A stretch of 64,000 bases of DNA from Deltaproteobacteria bacterium (GCA_020853705.1 JADYYK010000121.1:1-64000), one strand, 5' to 3'. Positions 8,058 to 19,636 are shown, counted from the stretch's first letter. Notes: generated by a model from the sequence alone, not told the origin. Numbers and translations are program-made.

Positions 8058-10133
8058 ATGCGAGCTCGATGGGGGATCGTGGCGCTGGGGCTGGCTGTGG
8101 CCACCGGTGCGGCCGGCTGCGGTGATGATGCGGGCGATGGCGGTGCCGATGCGGCGCGCCCCGATGCGGCGCTGGCCGACGCGGCGGCCCAGGATGCAGC
8201 GCCGGTCGACGCGGCGCGCACGCCCTTGCGCCCGGTCATCACGCTGACGACTCTGGCCCGGACCTTCACCGAAAATGGCGGCGACTTCCCGGTCGATCCC
8301 GGCCTCGACGTCAGCGACGACGGCATGATCTACTCGGCGATGGCGTCGCTCACGACCGCCGCGGCCGGCGACGTCCTGCACATCGGGACGCCCGGCAGCT
8401 TGACCGTGGCCCTGCAGGGCGGCTCGACCGTGGTGCTCACCGGCGCGGCCTCGCCCGGCGTGTACGCCGCCGCTCTGCGCACGGTCAGCTTCTTCACTCC
8501 GAGTGACCGCACCGCCGCCCTGCCGCGCACCATCAGCTTCACCGCCAGCGACGAGGTCGGCCCCGGGGTCACGGTCGAGCGCATGATCGACGTCGTCGCG
8601 GTCAACGACCCGCCCATCAACCAGCTCCCCGCCACGCTGAGCGCCATGGTCGGCGTGCCGGTCGCGATCAGCGGCGTCGCGGTGTCCGACGCCGACGCCG
8701 ACGGCGCTCCGCTGCGCGTGACCCTGACCGCCTCCAGCGGCACCCTGAACGTCGACCCGCCCGCGAGCGGCTCCCGCAGCGGCGACGGCACCGGCACGGT
8801 CATCCTGACCGGCACGGACACCCGCCTCACCACCGCGCTGGCCACCCTGCGCTACACCGCCACCAGCGCCGGCGCCGCCACCATCACCATGCTGAGCGAC
8901 GACCAGGGCGCCAGCCCGGCGCCCGCGCAGACCGACAGCGACGTCATCAGCGTCACGGTCAGCGCCGGCACGCCCCCGGTGCTCGGCCTCAGCGGCGCCG
9001 CCTCCAGCTACGTCGAGGGCGGCAACCCGGTGCCGGTGGCGCCCATGCTCACGGTGAGCTCGGCGAGCCCCATCACCTCCGCGGTGCTCAGCATCGAGAG
9101 CCCGCGCGGCGGCGACTTCCTGGCCATGTCCGCGCAAGCGCCGTTCGTCGCCACCGACATCGTGCGCACCGGCAACACCACCATCACGATCACCCACACC
9201 GCCACCGCCGCCGAGTACCAGAACCAGCTGCGCTTCGCGATCTTCGCCAACGCCAGCGACGATCCCGGCAGCACCCGCACCATCCGCTACACCGTCACCA
9301 ACGCTGCAACGCTGTCGGCGACCGGGACGCGCACGGTGGACGTCACCGCGGTCAACGACGTCCCCATGAACGTCGTGCCCGGCCCGCGCGCCGGCCTCAG
9401 CGGCACCGCCCTGGTGTGGAGCGGCGGCAACTCCGTCGGCGTCACCGACTTCGACGCCGGCCCCATGCGCGTCACCCTGACCCCGACCGGCGGCACCGTC
9501 AGCGCCACCGCCGCCGGCAGCGCGGTCCTCACCATGCCGGGCGGCGCGCTGCAGATCGACGGCACCCTGGTCGACGTCAACGACACCCTGGCGACCCTGC
9601 GCTTCACCCCCACCGCGGCGACCAGCGCGACCCTGGTGGTCGCCAGCGACGACCTCGCGGGCGGCACCGACAGCGACACCCTCACCATCGGCGTGTTCGA
9701 TTCGACCTCGTGCAGCGCCGCCGTGCACAACGGCCACCGCTACTTCTTCTGTAGCGCCTCGGTCGACTGGACCGGCGCGCGCGCCGCCTGCACCGCGCGC
9801 TCGACCGACCTCGCCAGCATCGCCGACAGCGCCGAGGACACCATCGTCAGCGCCCTGGGCACCGGCAACCGCTGGATCGGCCTCACCGACGCCCTCGGCG
9901 AGGCCTGCTTCGGCTGGGTCGACAGCTCGACCCCGCCCCCCATGGGCGCCACCTCCACCCAGGTCCGCCCTGGCGGCGGCTGCCCGACCGCGGGCAGCTT
10001 CGAGCGCTGGGCCGCCACCGAACCCAACCAGCTCGGCGAGGAAGACTGCGTCTACATGACCGCCACCGGTGAGTGGAACGACTCCGGCTGTAACTTCGGC
10101 ACCAGCTACCTGTGCGAATCTCCGCGCGACTGA
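8058..10133 (+). CDS. Lipoprotein with cadherin-like repeats and C-type lectin domain
   Basis: The 691-residue protein starts with a lipoprotein signal peptide whose lipobox ends at Cys21 (TGAAGC), followed by an Asp/Ala-rich linker typical of myxobacterial lipoproteins. Residues 60 to about 545 are beta-rich repeats with V.A.[VN]ND.P and S..D.G joints, resembling cadherin-like/CSLREA-type tandem domains. Residues about 551-688 are a C-type lectin-like domain: YFFC, WTGARAAC, WIGL, EPN at 655-657 and WND at 673-675, plus C-terminal Cys. EPN with WND is the calcium-dependent mannose-type sugar-binding signature of canonical lectins. A cell-surface carbohydrate-binding protein is the natural reading. 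Confidence 0.88.
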   Translation: MRARWGIVALGLAVATGAAGCGDDAGDGGADAARPDAALADAAAQDAAPVDAARTPLRPVITLTTLARTFTENGGDFPVDPGLDVSDDGMIYSAMASLTTAAAGDVLHIGTPGSLTVALQGGSTVVLTGAASPGVYAAALRTVSFFTPSDRTAALPRTISFTASDEVGPGVTVERMIDVVAVNDPPINQLPATLSAMVGVPVAISGVAVSDADADGAPLRVTLTASSGTLNVDPPASGSRSGDGTGTVILTGTDTRLTTALATLRYTATSAGAATITMLSDDQGASPAPAQTDSDVISVTVSAGTPPVLGLSGAASSYVEGGNPVPVAPMLTVSSASPITSAVLSIESPRGGDFLAMSAQAPFVATDIVRTGNTTITITHTATAAEYQNQLRFAIFANASDDPGSTRTIRYTVTNAATLSATGTRTVDVTAVNDVPMNVVPGPRAGLSGTALVWSGGNSVGVTDFDAGPMRVTLTPTGGTVSATAAGSAVLTMPGGALQIDGTLVDVNDTLATLRFTPTAATSATLVVASDDLAGGTDSDTLTIGVFDSTSCSAAVHNGHRYFFCSASVDWTGARAACTARSTDLASIADSAEDTIVSALGTGNRWIGLTDALGEACFGWVDSSTPPPMGATSTQVRPGGGCPTAGSFERWAATEPNQLGEEDCVYMTATGEWNDSGCNFGTSYLCESPRD

Positions 10134-10281
10134 GCCCCGCCCCGCGAGTGTAGCCGCGCGCAGCGCGTGCGCCCCCGTGACCGCGGATGCGCAAGGACTG
10201 CGGCGCTTTCACCGGGTTGCGCGGCGCTCCTCTGCATGAAGGCCGCGCCGCCATGGTCCCGGTCTTGCTCCACACCGGGTC

Positions 10282-11517
10282 ATGTCACCCAGGTCCCGCC
10301 AGATCCGCCAGATCCGCCACGTCCTCCTGGCGCTGCTCGCGTTTCTCGGACTCAACGCCCTCGGGGGCGGGCTGTACGGGATGGCGGGGGCCCAGGGCGT
10401 GCCGACGGCCCCGCTCGCTGGCAGCCCGTTCGCCAGCTACTTCGTCCCCAGCCTCATCCTGTTCACCGTGGTCGGGGGGGCCCTGGTCCTCGCCGCCATC
10501 GCGCTCTGGGTCGACCATGCGCAGGCGCGGCGTGTCGTGCTCGCGGCGTCCGCGGTGGTGCTCGGCTGGATCGCGGTCCAGCTCCTGATCGTCGGCTTCA
10601 TCTCGTGGCTGCAACCCGTGGTCGCCGCGCTGGGCGTGGTCGTCATCATCCTGGCAGCGCGCCTGCCCCGCGAGGCGCCCCGCCAGACCGGGGCGCGACC
10701 CACCGGCGCCAGGGCCTGGTTCCTGGGCCTGGCCACCCTGGCGGCGCCGCTGCTGGCGATCGCCGCGGGCGTCGGCGTGGCCTGGCCCGGCACCTACCAG
10801 CGTGACGCCGCGTCGATCGCCGCCCAGGCCGTGGGCCAGGACTGGGTCACCCTGGTCCTGGCGGTGCCACTGCTGCTGGTCGGCGTCGTGACCGCGTGGC
10901 GCGGCTCGACGCTCGGCCACCTGCTCGCCCTCGGGGTGCTCGGCTACGTGGTCTACGGCTACCTGCTGTACGCCTTCGGGGTGCGTCACAACGAGCTCTT
11001 CCTCTGCTACGTCGCGATCCTGGGCGCCTCGGTCTGGGGCCTGGTGGCCGGGTTGATCGCGCTGGCGGCCCGCCCCCAGCCGGTGGCCAGCGTCGGCCTG
11101 GCCTGGCGCTGGATGGGCGGCTTCTTCGTGGGGATCGCGCTGGTCTTCGTCGCGCTCTGGCTGTCGCAGATCATCCCGCCGCTGGTGCGCGGCGAGACCC
11201 CGGCGGCGGTGCGCGAGTGGGGCACCCCGACCAACGGTGTCCACGTCATCGATCTCGCGCTGGTCCTGCCGCTCTTGGCCTGGGCCGGCGCGCGCCTCTG
11301 GCGCCGCGACCCCGCCGTGGTCCCGATCGCCGGCGTGCTGCTCTTCAAGATCGTGACCCTGGGCATCGCCATCCTGGCCATGGGCGTGGCGCAGCTCGCC
11401 CGCGGGACCACCGTGGACCTGGGGCTGATGGGGATCTTCGTCGCGCTGACCGGCCTCGCGCTGGCCACCCTGGTCCAGTACGTCCGCGCGGTCCGCCGCT
11501 CGCTGAGACCCGTCTGA
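10282..11517 (+). CDS. Polytopic inner-membrane protein of unknown function
   Basis: The 411-residue protein has roughly ten to eleven hydrophobic segments evenly spaced along its length (for example HVLLALLAFLGLNALGGG, LILFTVVGGALVLAAIAL and VALWLSQII) and short Arg-rich loops that fit the positive-inside rule. No transporter signature, catalytic motif or bound-cofactor ligand pattern is visible. It stands alone on the plus strand, 148 bases after the lectin lipoprotein, and converges with the AbiE pair. I do not recognise the family. Confidence 0.75.
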   Translation: MSPRSRQIRQIRHVLLALLAFLGLNALGGGLYGMAGAQGVPTAPLAGSPFASYFVPSLILFTVVGGALVLAAIALWVDHAQARRVVLAASAVVLGWIAVQLLIVGFISWLQPVVAALGVVVIILAARLPREAPRQTGARPTGARAWFLGLATLAAPLLAIAAGVGVAWPGTYQRDAASIAAQAVGQDWVTLVLAVPLLLVGVVTAWRGSTLGHLLALGVLGYVVYGYLLYAFGVRHNELFLCYVAILGASVWGLVAGLIALAARPQPVASVGLAWRWMGGFFVGIALVFVALWLSQIIPPLVRGETPAAVREWGTPTNGVHVIDLALVLPLLAWAGARLWRRDPAVVPIAGVLLFKIVTLGIAILAMGVAQLARGTTVDLGLMGIFVALTGLALATLVQYVRAVRRSLRPV

Positions 11518-11633
11518 GGGCCCATCAGGCTCCTGGCACCTCGGAGGTGACCACCAGTCTCCGCGAGTTGCGGCAAGGTCCGCCGAGGTTCACGCCCTTC
11601 GGGTTGCAGACCCGAGCGGCGGCTGCGCTGATC

Positions 11634-11652
11634 GTCCAGACGGCGTCTGGAC
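11634..11652. terminator. Perfect 8-bp hairpin between convergent genes
   Basis: GTCCAGAC, a three-base loop and GTCTGGAC lie just downstream of the AbiEii stop. There is no T-run on either side, so a factor-independent terminator role is uncertain. Confidence 0.4.
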
Positions 11653-11663
11653 AATCCGGCGAT

Positions 11664-12572
11664 TCAATGCCGGCTCCACGGGCCGGGCGCCCGCCACTCC
11701 TGCTCGAAGCTGCCGGCGATCGCGCCGGCGGCGACCGGCAGAAGAAACTCGGCGAGCGCGGCGGCCACGTCGGCAAGCCGCTCGGGCACGTGGGCGAACT
11801 TGCCGCGGCGGAGGAACGCCCGCCACTGCGCCTCGGTGGTCGAGCTCTCCGTGAAGGCCGGCGTCAGGGCGACCGGCCGGGGATCGATTGCGGTCTTGCG
11901 GTTGCGGAAGGTCGAGGTCACGGCGCGCCCGAGCAGAGCGCCGTCGAAGTCGAACTGCCGCGCCATGAGCCAGATATCGAAGAAGTCCTTCATGCGGCTA
12001 TTGAGCGTGCCCAGCTTCACCATGGCCTCGAACTTCTCGGCCACGACGGTCTCGCGGGGGTAGCCCTTCATCCTCGGCGCTGGAAACTCGAGCAGCGTCG
12101 GATAACCGACCGTCTTCGCCGCCGGCACCACGACGTCGCCGAAGCCGACGTCGATCTGCATCGGGATCTTCGCCTTGCCGAGCAGCCCTTCGAACCGAAC
12201 GCGGACGCCTGCATAGTCAGCGTCCTCCTTGATCCGGATCGCCTTCACCGTGGAGACCTTGAACACCAGGCCATCCGGTTCGACCTCGGCCTCGCACACC
12301 TCGGCGACGACGCGCGCGAGGTTCTCGGGCGAGTTGTCCATGCGGCCCAGGAGATCGATGTCCCGGGTCGGCCGCGCGGCCGGCGCTTCCCAGACGCGGA
12401 GCATGAGCGCGCCCTTGAGCACGAACTTGTCGGCGTGCGGCGACGTGGACAGTCGGTAGAGAAACCGCTCCATCGCGAAGTACTCGAGCAGCTCCTGAAA
12501 GGGGCGTCCGTCCTTGCGCGCACGCTCGGCCAGTCGCGCATGCACCGAGGCCGCCAGGTTCTTGATCGTCAC
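11664..12572 (-). CDS. abiEii: AbiEii-family nucleotidyltransferase toxin
   Basis: The 302-residue protein is of the AbiEii/AbiGii type. It carries FVLKGALMLRVW followed by TRDIDLLGR, the G(A/G)...R.T.DID.L core of the nucleotidyltransferase fold, then IQIDVGFGD, the third acidic strand. PRETVVAEKFEAMV and RMKDFFDIWLMA are the typical AbiEii C-terminal motifs. Such toxins modify tRNA or otherwise stop growth upon infection. The start is GTG 12572, which overlaps the antitoxin stop in a GTGA junction, so the antitoxin is translated first. The catalytic motifs look intact. Confidence 0.9.
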   Translation of the reverse strand: MTIKNLAASVHARLAERARKDGRPFQELLEYFAMERFLYRLSTSPHADKFVLKGALMLRVWEAPAARPTRDIDLLGRMDNSPENLARVVAEVCEAEVEPDGLVFKVSTVKAIRIKEDADYAGVRVRFEGLLGKAKIPMQIDVGFGDVVVPAAKTVGYPTLLEFPAPRMKGYPRETVVAEKFEAMVKLGTLNSRMKDFFDIWLMARQFDFDGALLGRAVTSTFRNRKTAIDPRPVALTPAFTESSTTEAQWRAFLRRGKFAHVPERLADVAAALAEFLLPVAAGAIAGSFEQEWRAPGPWSRH

Positions 12573-13192
12573 AGCAGCGCCTCCAGGTACGGCCGCATGA
12601 CCCGCTCGACCCGGCAGTGGCGCGCGTGCGCGAGCAGCGCCTGGGCGTAGCGTCCGCGCCGCTCGCGCCACAGCTTGAGCGCCTCCAGGACGACGTCCAT
12701 GCCGATCTTGTTGCGGAACTTGAAGCAGTCCGCGATCGTCTTTTCAGGACCGTAGATCCGGACCGGCAGGCCGTCGACCTTCGGCGTCTCGATCCCCTCC
12801 CGGAAGGCCGGCCCCGAGAACCAGAACAGCCGGACCGGCGGGTGCTCGATCCGCGGCGCCTCGGCCCCCTTCTCGAGCGCGAGGTGCACCTCGTGCGGGA
12901 TCTGCGTGGTGAGCTCGTGGTAGGCGAGCGCCGAGATCAGGCAGACGACCCCCTGCGGAACCCGCTTGGCGACCGTGACCAGGTCCGGGTTCCCCAGCGC
13001 CGGCAGGTCGCGAAGGCGGTACAGCCCTCGCGACAGCTGTTCGAGCACGCCGGCGTCACGCATGGTGTAGAGGGTCCTCCGGGTAAGCCCGAGGTCAATC
13101 GCTTCCGACATGCGCAGCAGGCCCCCGTGGGCGCGAAAGAGCGTCTTCTCCCTGCGGAAAGCCTCGGTGCGTCGGATCGCCACCGGAGACAT
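12569..13192 (-). CDS. abiEi: AbiEi-family antitoxin and autorepressor
   Basis: The 207-residue protein has an N-terminal winged HTH of the AbiEi_4 type (LFRAHGGLLRMSEAIDLGL then RRTLYTMRDAGVLEQLSRGLY) and a C-terminal antitoxin domain (VVCLISALAYHELT, RIYGPEKTIADCFKFRNKIG). AbiEi proteins neutralise AbiEii and repress their own promoter by binding repeats upstream. ATG 13192 was chosen; it sits directly against an AT-rich TATA-like repeat block that is unusual in this GC-rich DNA. The pair forms a type IV toxin-antitoxin module close to a tRNA gene, consistent with acquisition by transfer. Confidence 0.9.
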   Translation of the reverse strand: MSPVAIRRTEAFRREKTLFRAHGGLLRMSEAIDLGLTRRTLYTMRDAGVLEQLSRGLYRLRDLPALGNPDLVTVAKRVPQGVVCLISALAYHELTTQIPHEVHLALEKGAEAPRIEHPPVRLFWFSGPAFREGIETPKVDGLPVRIYGPEKTIADCFKFRNKIGMDVVLEALKLWRERRGRYAQALLAHARHCRVERVMRPYLEALL

Positions 13193-13216
13193 TATACCTA
13201 TACTTATACACATACA
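13191..13216 (-). promoter_or_regulatory. TATA-like hexamer repeats, abiE promoter/operator
   Basis: On the plus strand, four consecutive hexamers TATACC, TATACT, TATACA and CATACA fill 13193-13216. On the minus strand this gives a perfect TATAAT (13191-13196) that overlaps the first two bases of ATG 13192. The tandem spacing suits cooperative AbiEi binding. The overlap implies either a leaderless message starting further inside the gene or use of an upstream repeat as the -10. Confidence 0.5.
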
Positions 13217-13381
13217 CAGGGATTTTGGACGCCATGGCGAGCCACCGGCGCGTCGGCGTGGGCTGCCCGCGACGCCGCGCGCAAGGTCGAAGCCGGAGCC
13301 GTCGGCGAGACTCGTCGCAGCGACGGCAAGACTTCGTCAAAGTGGGCTGCGAAGCCGTCCCCCCCAGAACCAGAAACTCGA

Positions 13382-13407
13382 AAGGCCCACCGTTTCCGAT
13401 GGGCCTT
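13382..13407 (-). terminator. Hairpin terminator after the tRNA
   Basis: AAGGCCCA and TGGGCCTT form an 8-bp stem with a ten-base loop 12 bases past the tRNA 3' end. On the minus strand it is followed by TCGAGTTTCT, a weak T-rich tail. Confidence 0.65.
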
Positions 13408-13418
13408 CGAGGACTTGT

Positions 13419-13495
<77 letters not shown>

Positions 13496-13603
13496 TCACT
13501 GCGCTCGATTCGTTGAACGCGGACCTCTTGTGCCACGCCATCAGTGACCCGTCAAGTCCCTTTGCAACAAAGGTCGGACCCAGGGCTCTGGCGGGTTTGC
13601 GTG

Positions 13604-16081
<2,478 letters not shown>

Positions 16082-16148
16082 GCCGCATCCTACGACCTCG
16101 GGCCTCGCACCGCTTCGCGAAACCGGGGCCCGCGTGTACCCTCACGGC
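16082..16148. promoter_or_regulatory. Divergent promoter region, two TANNNT elements
   Basis: This 67-base intergenic space separates divergent genes. TAGGAT (minus strand, 16087-16092) lies five bases before ATG 16081. TACCCT (plus strand, 16137-16142) lies six bases before ATG 16149. Neither gene has a Shine-Dalgarno, so both messages may be leaderless. Confidence 0.45.
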
Positions 16149-18452
16149 ATGGCCGGCGCCCCTCCCGCTGCGACCAGGCGTCTGCGCTGGAACGTCCCGC
16201 TGCTCGCGGGCCTGGCCGCCACCCTGCTGGCCGCCCTGCTGCAGCTGCTCGAGGTCACCGGCGCGGTGCGCTGGCAGTCGCTCGACAACCTGGAGGCGCG
16301 CTCGCTCGACATGCGCTTCAAGCTGCGCGGCCCGCGCGCGCTGCGCTCGCACGAGCTGGCCATCATCGGCATCGACGACGCCACCCGCGGCCGCTACCCC
16401 GAGGTCTTCCAGCGCCGCCGCGGCTGGGCCACCCTGCTCAGCGCCGTGGCGCGCTACCAGCCCGAGCTGGTCGGCATCGACGCCTTCTTCGCGCGCCCCG
16501 AGATCGTGCTGCCCGGCGACCTCGTCAAGCGCATCGACGACCTGCTCGCGACCACGCCCGCCCCCATTACCCCCGAGAACGATCCCGCGCGGGCCCTGCT
16601 CAGCGCGGTCCAGGACGAGACCCGCGGTGACGCCCGCCTGGCCGACGCCATCGCCGCCGCCGGCAACGTCTACCTCGGCTTCGTGGCCGTGCTGGGCGAC
16701 CGCTCCGCCCCGGCCACCGCGCGCGAACCCGCGGCCCTGTCGGCCGCCCGCTATGACGAGGCGCTGTCCTCGCCCAGCCTGCCCCGCGGCGCGCGCGCCC
16801 CCTCGGCCTCGACCGTGATCGCCACCCACGACGCCGTGGCCAGCCACGCCGCCGGCGCCGGCGCCGTCAACAGCCTGCCCGATCCCGACCACACCATCCG
16901 CCGCGCCTACCTGGTCGTCGAGCACGCCGGCCGCCACTACGCCCCGCTCGGCCTGGCCCTGCTGCGTCGCCACCTGCAGCTCGCGCGCAAGCCCGGCCAG
17001 GGCACCCCGCCCGACCTGGCCTACGTCGCCGGTCGCGGCGTCACCCTGGGTGGCCGACGCCTGCCCAGCGACGCCCGCGGCCGTGCCCTGCTCGACTTCC
17101 TGCCGCCCGGCGCCTTCCCCACCTTCTCGGCCGCCGACGTCATCGATCACAGCGTCCCCGAGGCCGCCCTGCGCGGCAAGGTCGTCCTCATCGGCTTCAC
17201 CGACGCCGCGCGCGACAAGGTCGCCACCCCCCTGGCGCCCCTGGTCGACGGCGTCGAGCTGCACGCCACCCTGTTCCACAACGCCCTGCACGGCGAGCTG
17301 CTGACGCGCACCTCGCCGACCCTGACCCTGCTCATCATCGTGCTGCTCGGCCTCTACCTGTCGGCGCTGCAGCTGCGCCCGGTGCGCCGCCGCACCGTGG
17401 TCCCGGCCATCGCCGCGGTGCTGGGCATCGGGGCCTACCTCATCGTGGCCCACCTGGCCTTCACCCGCGCGCGCCTGTGGCTGCCCATCGCCACCCCGCT
17501 GGTGGCCTACATCGCCATCGCCCTCATCACGCTGGGCGCCGCGCTGGCCACCGAGGGTCGCGAGAAGCTCAAGTTGCGCGGCGCCTTCGAGCACTATGTC
17601 GGCGATCGCCTGATCGATCAGATCCTCAGCGACCCCTCCAAGCTGCGCCTGGGCGGCGAGCGTCGCGTCCTCACCGTGCTGTTCTCCGACATCCGCGGCT
17701 TCTCCGCCTTCTCCGAGCGCCTCGATCCCGAGGAGCTGGCGCGCTTCCTCAACGAGTACCTGACGCCGATGACCCAGATCGTCCTCGACGAGGACGGCCT
17801 GCTCGACAAGTACATCGGCGACGCCGTGATGGCCGTGTATGGCGCCCCCCTGGCCCAGCGCGACCACGCCACCCGCGCGTGTCGCTCCGCGCTGCGCATG
17901 CAGGCCGCGCTCGGCGACCTCAACCGCGGCTGGCAGGCCCGCGGGCTGCCCGCCATCGCCATCGGCGTCGGCCTCAACACCGGCATGGTCTCGGTCGGCA
18001 ACATGGGCTCGGCCACGCGCTTCGACTACACCGTGATGGGTGACGCCGTGAACCTGGGCTCGCGCCTGGAGGCGCTGACCAAGGACTATGACGTCCGCAT
18101 CCTGGCCGGCGAGGCCACCTACGCCGAGGCCGAGGCCGACTTCCTGTTTCGCGAGGTCGACCTGGTACGCGTCAAGGGCAAGGACCGCCCCGCCCGCGTC
18201 TACCAGCTGCTCGCCGCCAAGGGCAGCCCCGAGGAGGCCGCCGCGCGCGCCCACCTCGACCTCGAGCGCTTCGCCCGCGGCCTCGACTGCTACCGCGCCG
18301 GCGACTTCGCCGCCGCCATCCCGCACCTCGAGGCCGCCCTGGCCAAGGCCCCCGACGACGGCCCCGCCGCCACCCTGCTGGCGCGCGCCAGAAGCCTGGT
18401 CGCCGCCCCCCCCGCGGCGTGGACCGGTGTGTACGATCAGCTGACGAAGTAG
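16149..18452 (+). CDS. CHASE2-domain membrane adenylate cyclase
   Basis: The 767-residue protein begins with one membrane helix (LLAGLAATLLAALLQLL), then a periplasmic CHASE2 sensor (SLDMRFKLRGPR, IIGIDDATRGRYP, VIDHSVPEAALRGKVVLIG), three closely spaced membrane helices near residues 395-470 and a class III cyclase domain from about 505. Metal-binding Asp residues sit in LFSDIRGFSAF and YIGDAVMAVYG. The Lys in LLDKYIGD and the FDYTVMGDAVNLGSRLE segment support ATP rather than GTP as substrate. A TPR-like hairpin closes the protein. ATG 16149 was chosen because it lies just before the first helix; the frame is open further upstream. Confidence 0.9.
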   Translation: MAGAPPAATRRLRWNVPLLAGLAATLLAALLQLLEVTGAVRWQSLDNLEARSLDMRFKLRGPRALRSHELAIIGIDDATRGRYPEVFQRRRGWATLLSAVARYQPELVGIDAFFARPEIVLPGDLVKRIDDLLATTPAPITPENDPARALLSAVQDETRGDARLADAIAAAGNVYLGFVAVLGDRSAPATAREPAALSAARYDEALSSPSLPRGARAPSASTVIATHDAVASHAAGAGAVNSLPDPDHTIRRAYLVVEHAGRHYAPLGLALLRRHLQLARKPGQGTPPDLAYVAGRGVTLGGRRLPSDARGRALLDFLPPGAFPTFSAADVIDHSVPEAALRGKVVLIGFTDAARDKVATPLAPLVDGVELHATLFHNALHGELLTRTSPTLTLLIIVLLGLYLSALQLRPVRRRTVVPAIAAVLGIGAYLIVAHLAFTRARLWLPIATPLVAYIAIALITLGAALATEGREKLKLRGAFEHYVGDRLIDQILSDPSKLRLGGERRVLTVLFSDIRGFSAFSERLDPEELARFLNEYLTPMTQIVLDEDGLLDKYIGDAVMAVYGAPLAQRDHATRACRSALRMQAALGDLNRGWQARGLPAIAIGVGLNTGMVSVGNMGSATRFDYTVMGDAVNLGSRLEALTKDYDVRILAGEATYAEAEADFLFREVDLVRVKGKDRPARVYQLLAAKGSPEEAAARAHLDLERFARGLDCYRAGDFAAAIPHLEAALAKAPDDGPAATLLARARSLVAAPPAAWTGVYDQLTK

Positions 18453-18471
18453 CCGGGCTATTCGTCAGCTG
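18438..18471. terminator. Bidirectional hairpin shared by two convergent genes
   Basis: CAGCTGACGAA and TTCGTCAGCTG form a perfect 11-bp stem whose inside can pair further (TAGCC with GGCTA). The arms contain the stop codons or last codons of both the cyclase gene and the LuxR-type gene, so termination signal and coding ends overlap. Confidence 0.7.
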
Positions 18472-18947
18472 CTGGGCTTGCGCGGCAGCAGCAGGTCCTC
18501 CAGGAAGAACGCGGCCAGCTCGGCGCGCCCCGCCAGGCCCGACTTCTTGTACACCACCAGCGCCTGCTGCCGCACCGTGCGCTCGCTGGTCTCGCGCGCC
18601 GCCGCGACCTCCTTCATGCTGAGGCCCTTGAGCAGCAGCAGCGCGACCTCGCGCTCGGCCGGCGTCAGCTGCCAGTGATCGCACTGGCGATCGATGGCCT
18701 CACCCAGGCCCGCCAGCGCCTGCCCGGCCTCGCTGCGCCAGCGCTCGGCCTCGGCGCGCGCCGCCGCCAGGTCGCGCTCCAGCACCCGCCGGCCGTCCTG
18801 CAGCCGGCGCAACAGCACCAGCGCCCCGCCCGCGGCGACCGCCACCGCCGCCCCCTCCAGCATGAGGTGCAGCCACGAGCTGCCCTCGCCAGCGTCATAG
18901 ATCATGTCGAGGCCGACCAGCACCGCGACCGCGAGCAGCACGCCCAT
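18465..18947 (-). CDS. Membrane-anchored LuxR-type HTH regulator
   Basis: The 160-residue protein has two N-terminal membrane helices (VLLAVAVLVGLDMIY and MLEGAAVAVAAGGALVLL), a short coiled coil and a C-terminal GerE/LuxR HTH (LTPAEREVALLLLKGLSMKEVA, then ERTVRQQALVVYKKSGLAGRAELAAFFLEDLL). It lacks a receiver domain. This layout, a membrane sensor fused to a LuxR HTH, is common for regulators that report on the envelope. ATG 18947 was chosen because it begins the first helix. Confidence 0.8.
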   Translation of the reverse strand: MGVLLAVAVLVGLDMIYDAGEGSSWLHLMLEGAAVAVAAGGALVLLRRLQDGRRVLERDLAAARAEAERWRSEAGQALAGLGEAIDRQCDHWQLTPAEREVALLLLKGLSMKEVAAARETSERTVRQQALVVYKKSGLAGRAELAAFFLEDLLLPRKPSS

Positions 18948-19085
18948 GACCCAGGGCGATTGGCCGTCCGTCCGATCAGGATCGCGCAAGTGCTCGTCGT
19001 CCTTGCTGTGAGGGAGCCATCCGTCATGCGCCGGATGGCCCCACCCGACGCGCTGGTCATGATGCCACACGAAAGGATGGTTCCC

Positions 19086-19610
19086 ATGAACGGTCTCCCG
19101 CTGCACCCAGTCGTGGTTCATCTGCCGCTGGTCATCGCCCTGCTGATCCCGGCCCTGGCAGCAGGTCTCACCTGGGCCGCCTTCCGCGGCCGCGCCGGCC
19201 GGCGCGCCTGGGCCATCGCGCTGGGGTTGCAGGCCATCGTCGCCGGCACCGCGCTGCTGGCCATGCGCAGCGGCGAGGGCGCCGAGGAGTCGGCCGAGGC
19301 GGTCGCCCCCAAGTCCGCCCTGCACGCCCACGAGGAGGCAGCCGAGGTCTTCTTCATCGGCACCATCGCGGTCCTGGTCGGCCTGGGCGCAACCGTTGCG
19401 CTGAAGCCGCGCTGGTCACGCTGGGCCGGCCTGGCGGTCACCGGGGGCGCCCTCGCAGTCGCCCTGCTCGGCGTGCGCGTCGGTCACGCCGGCGGCACCC
19501 TGGTCTACAAGCACGGCGCCGGGGTCACCCTGAGCGAACCCGGCCCCGGCACCGCCGGCGCCCTGGGTCAGCAGACCCCGCCTCGCCACCAGGAGCATGA
19601 CGACGACTGA
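19086..19610 (+). CDS. DUF2231-family membrane protein
   Basis: The 174-residue protein begins with the family hallmark LHPVVVHLPLVIALLIPALAAG and contains four hydrophobic helices. The conserved HAHEEAAEVFF segment after helix two carries His and Glu that could bind a metal or haem. The start ATG 19086 follows an AAAGGA ribosome-binding site. The C-terminus is a soluble Gly/Pro tail ending in His/Glu/Asp. DUF2231 proteins are often predicted redox or haem-associated membrane proteins, but no function is established here. Confidence 0.78.
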   Translation: MNGLPLHPVVVHLPLVIALLIPALAAGLTWAAFRGRAGRRAWAIALGLQAIVAGTALLAMRSGEGAEESAEAVAPKSALHAHEEAAEVFFIGTIAVLVGLGATVALKPRWSRWAGLAVTGGALAVALLGVRVGHAGGTLVYKHGAGVTLSEPGPGTAGALGQQTPPRHQEHDDD

Positions 19611-19636
19611 AGGCCGCCTCGCCCCGGCCATCCCGG

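Noticed and set aside
11598..11620. tRNA-like anticodon stem-loop resembling that of the initiator tRNA
   Set aside because: A 5-bp stem with a seven-base loop is present, but position 33 is not T and no T-arm or acceptor stem can be built around it.
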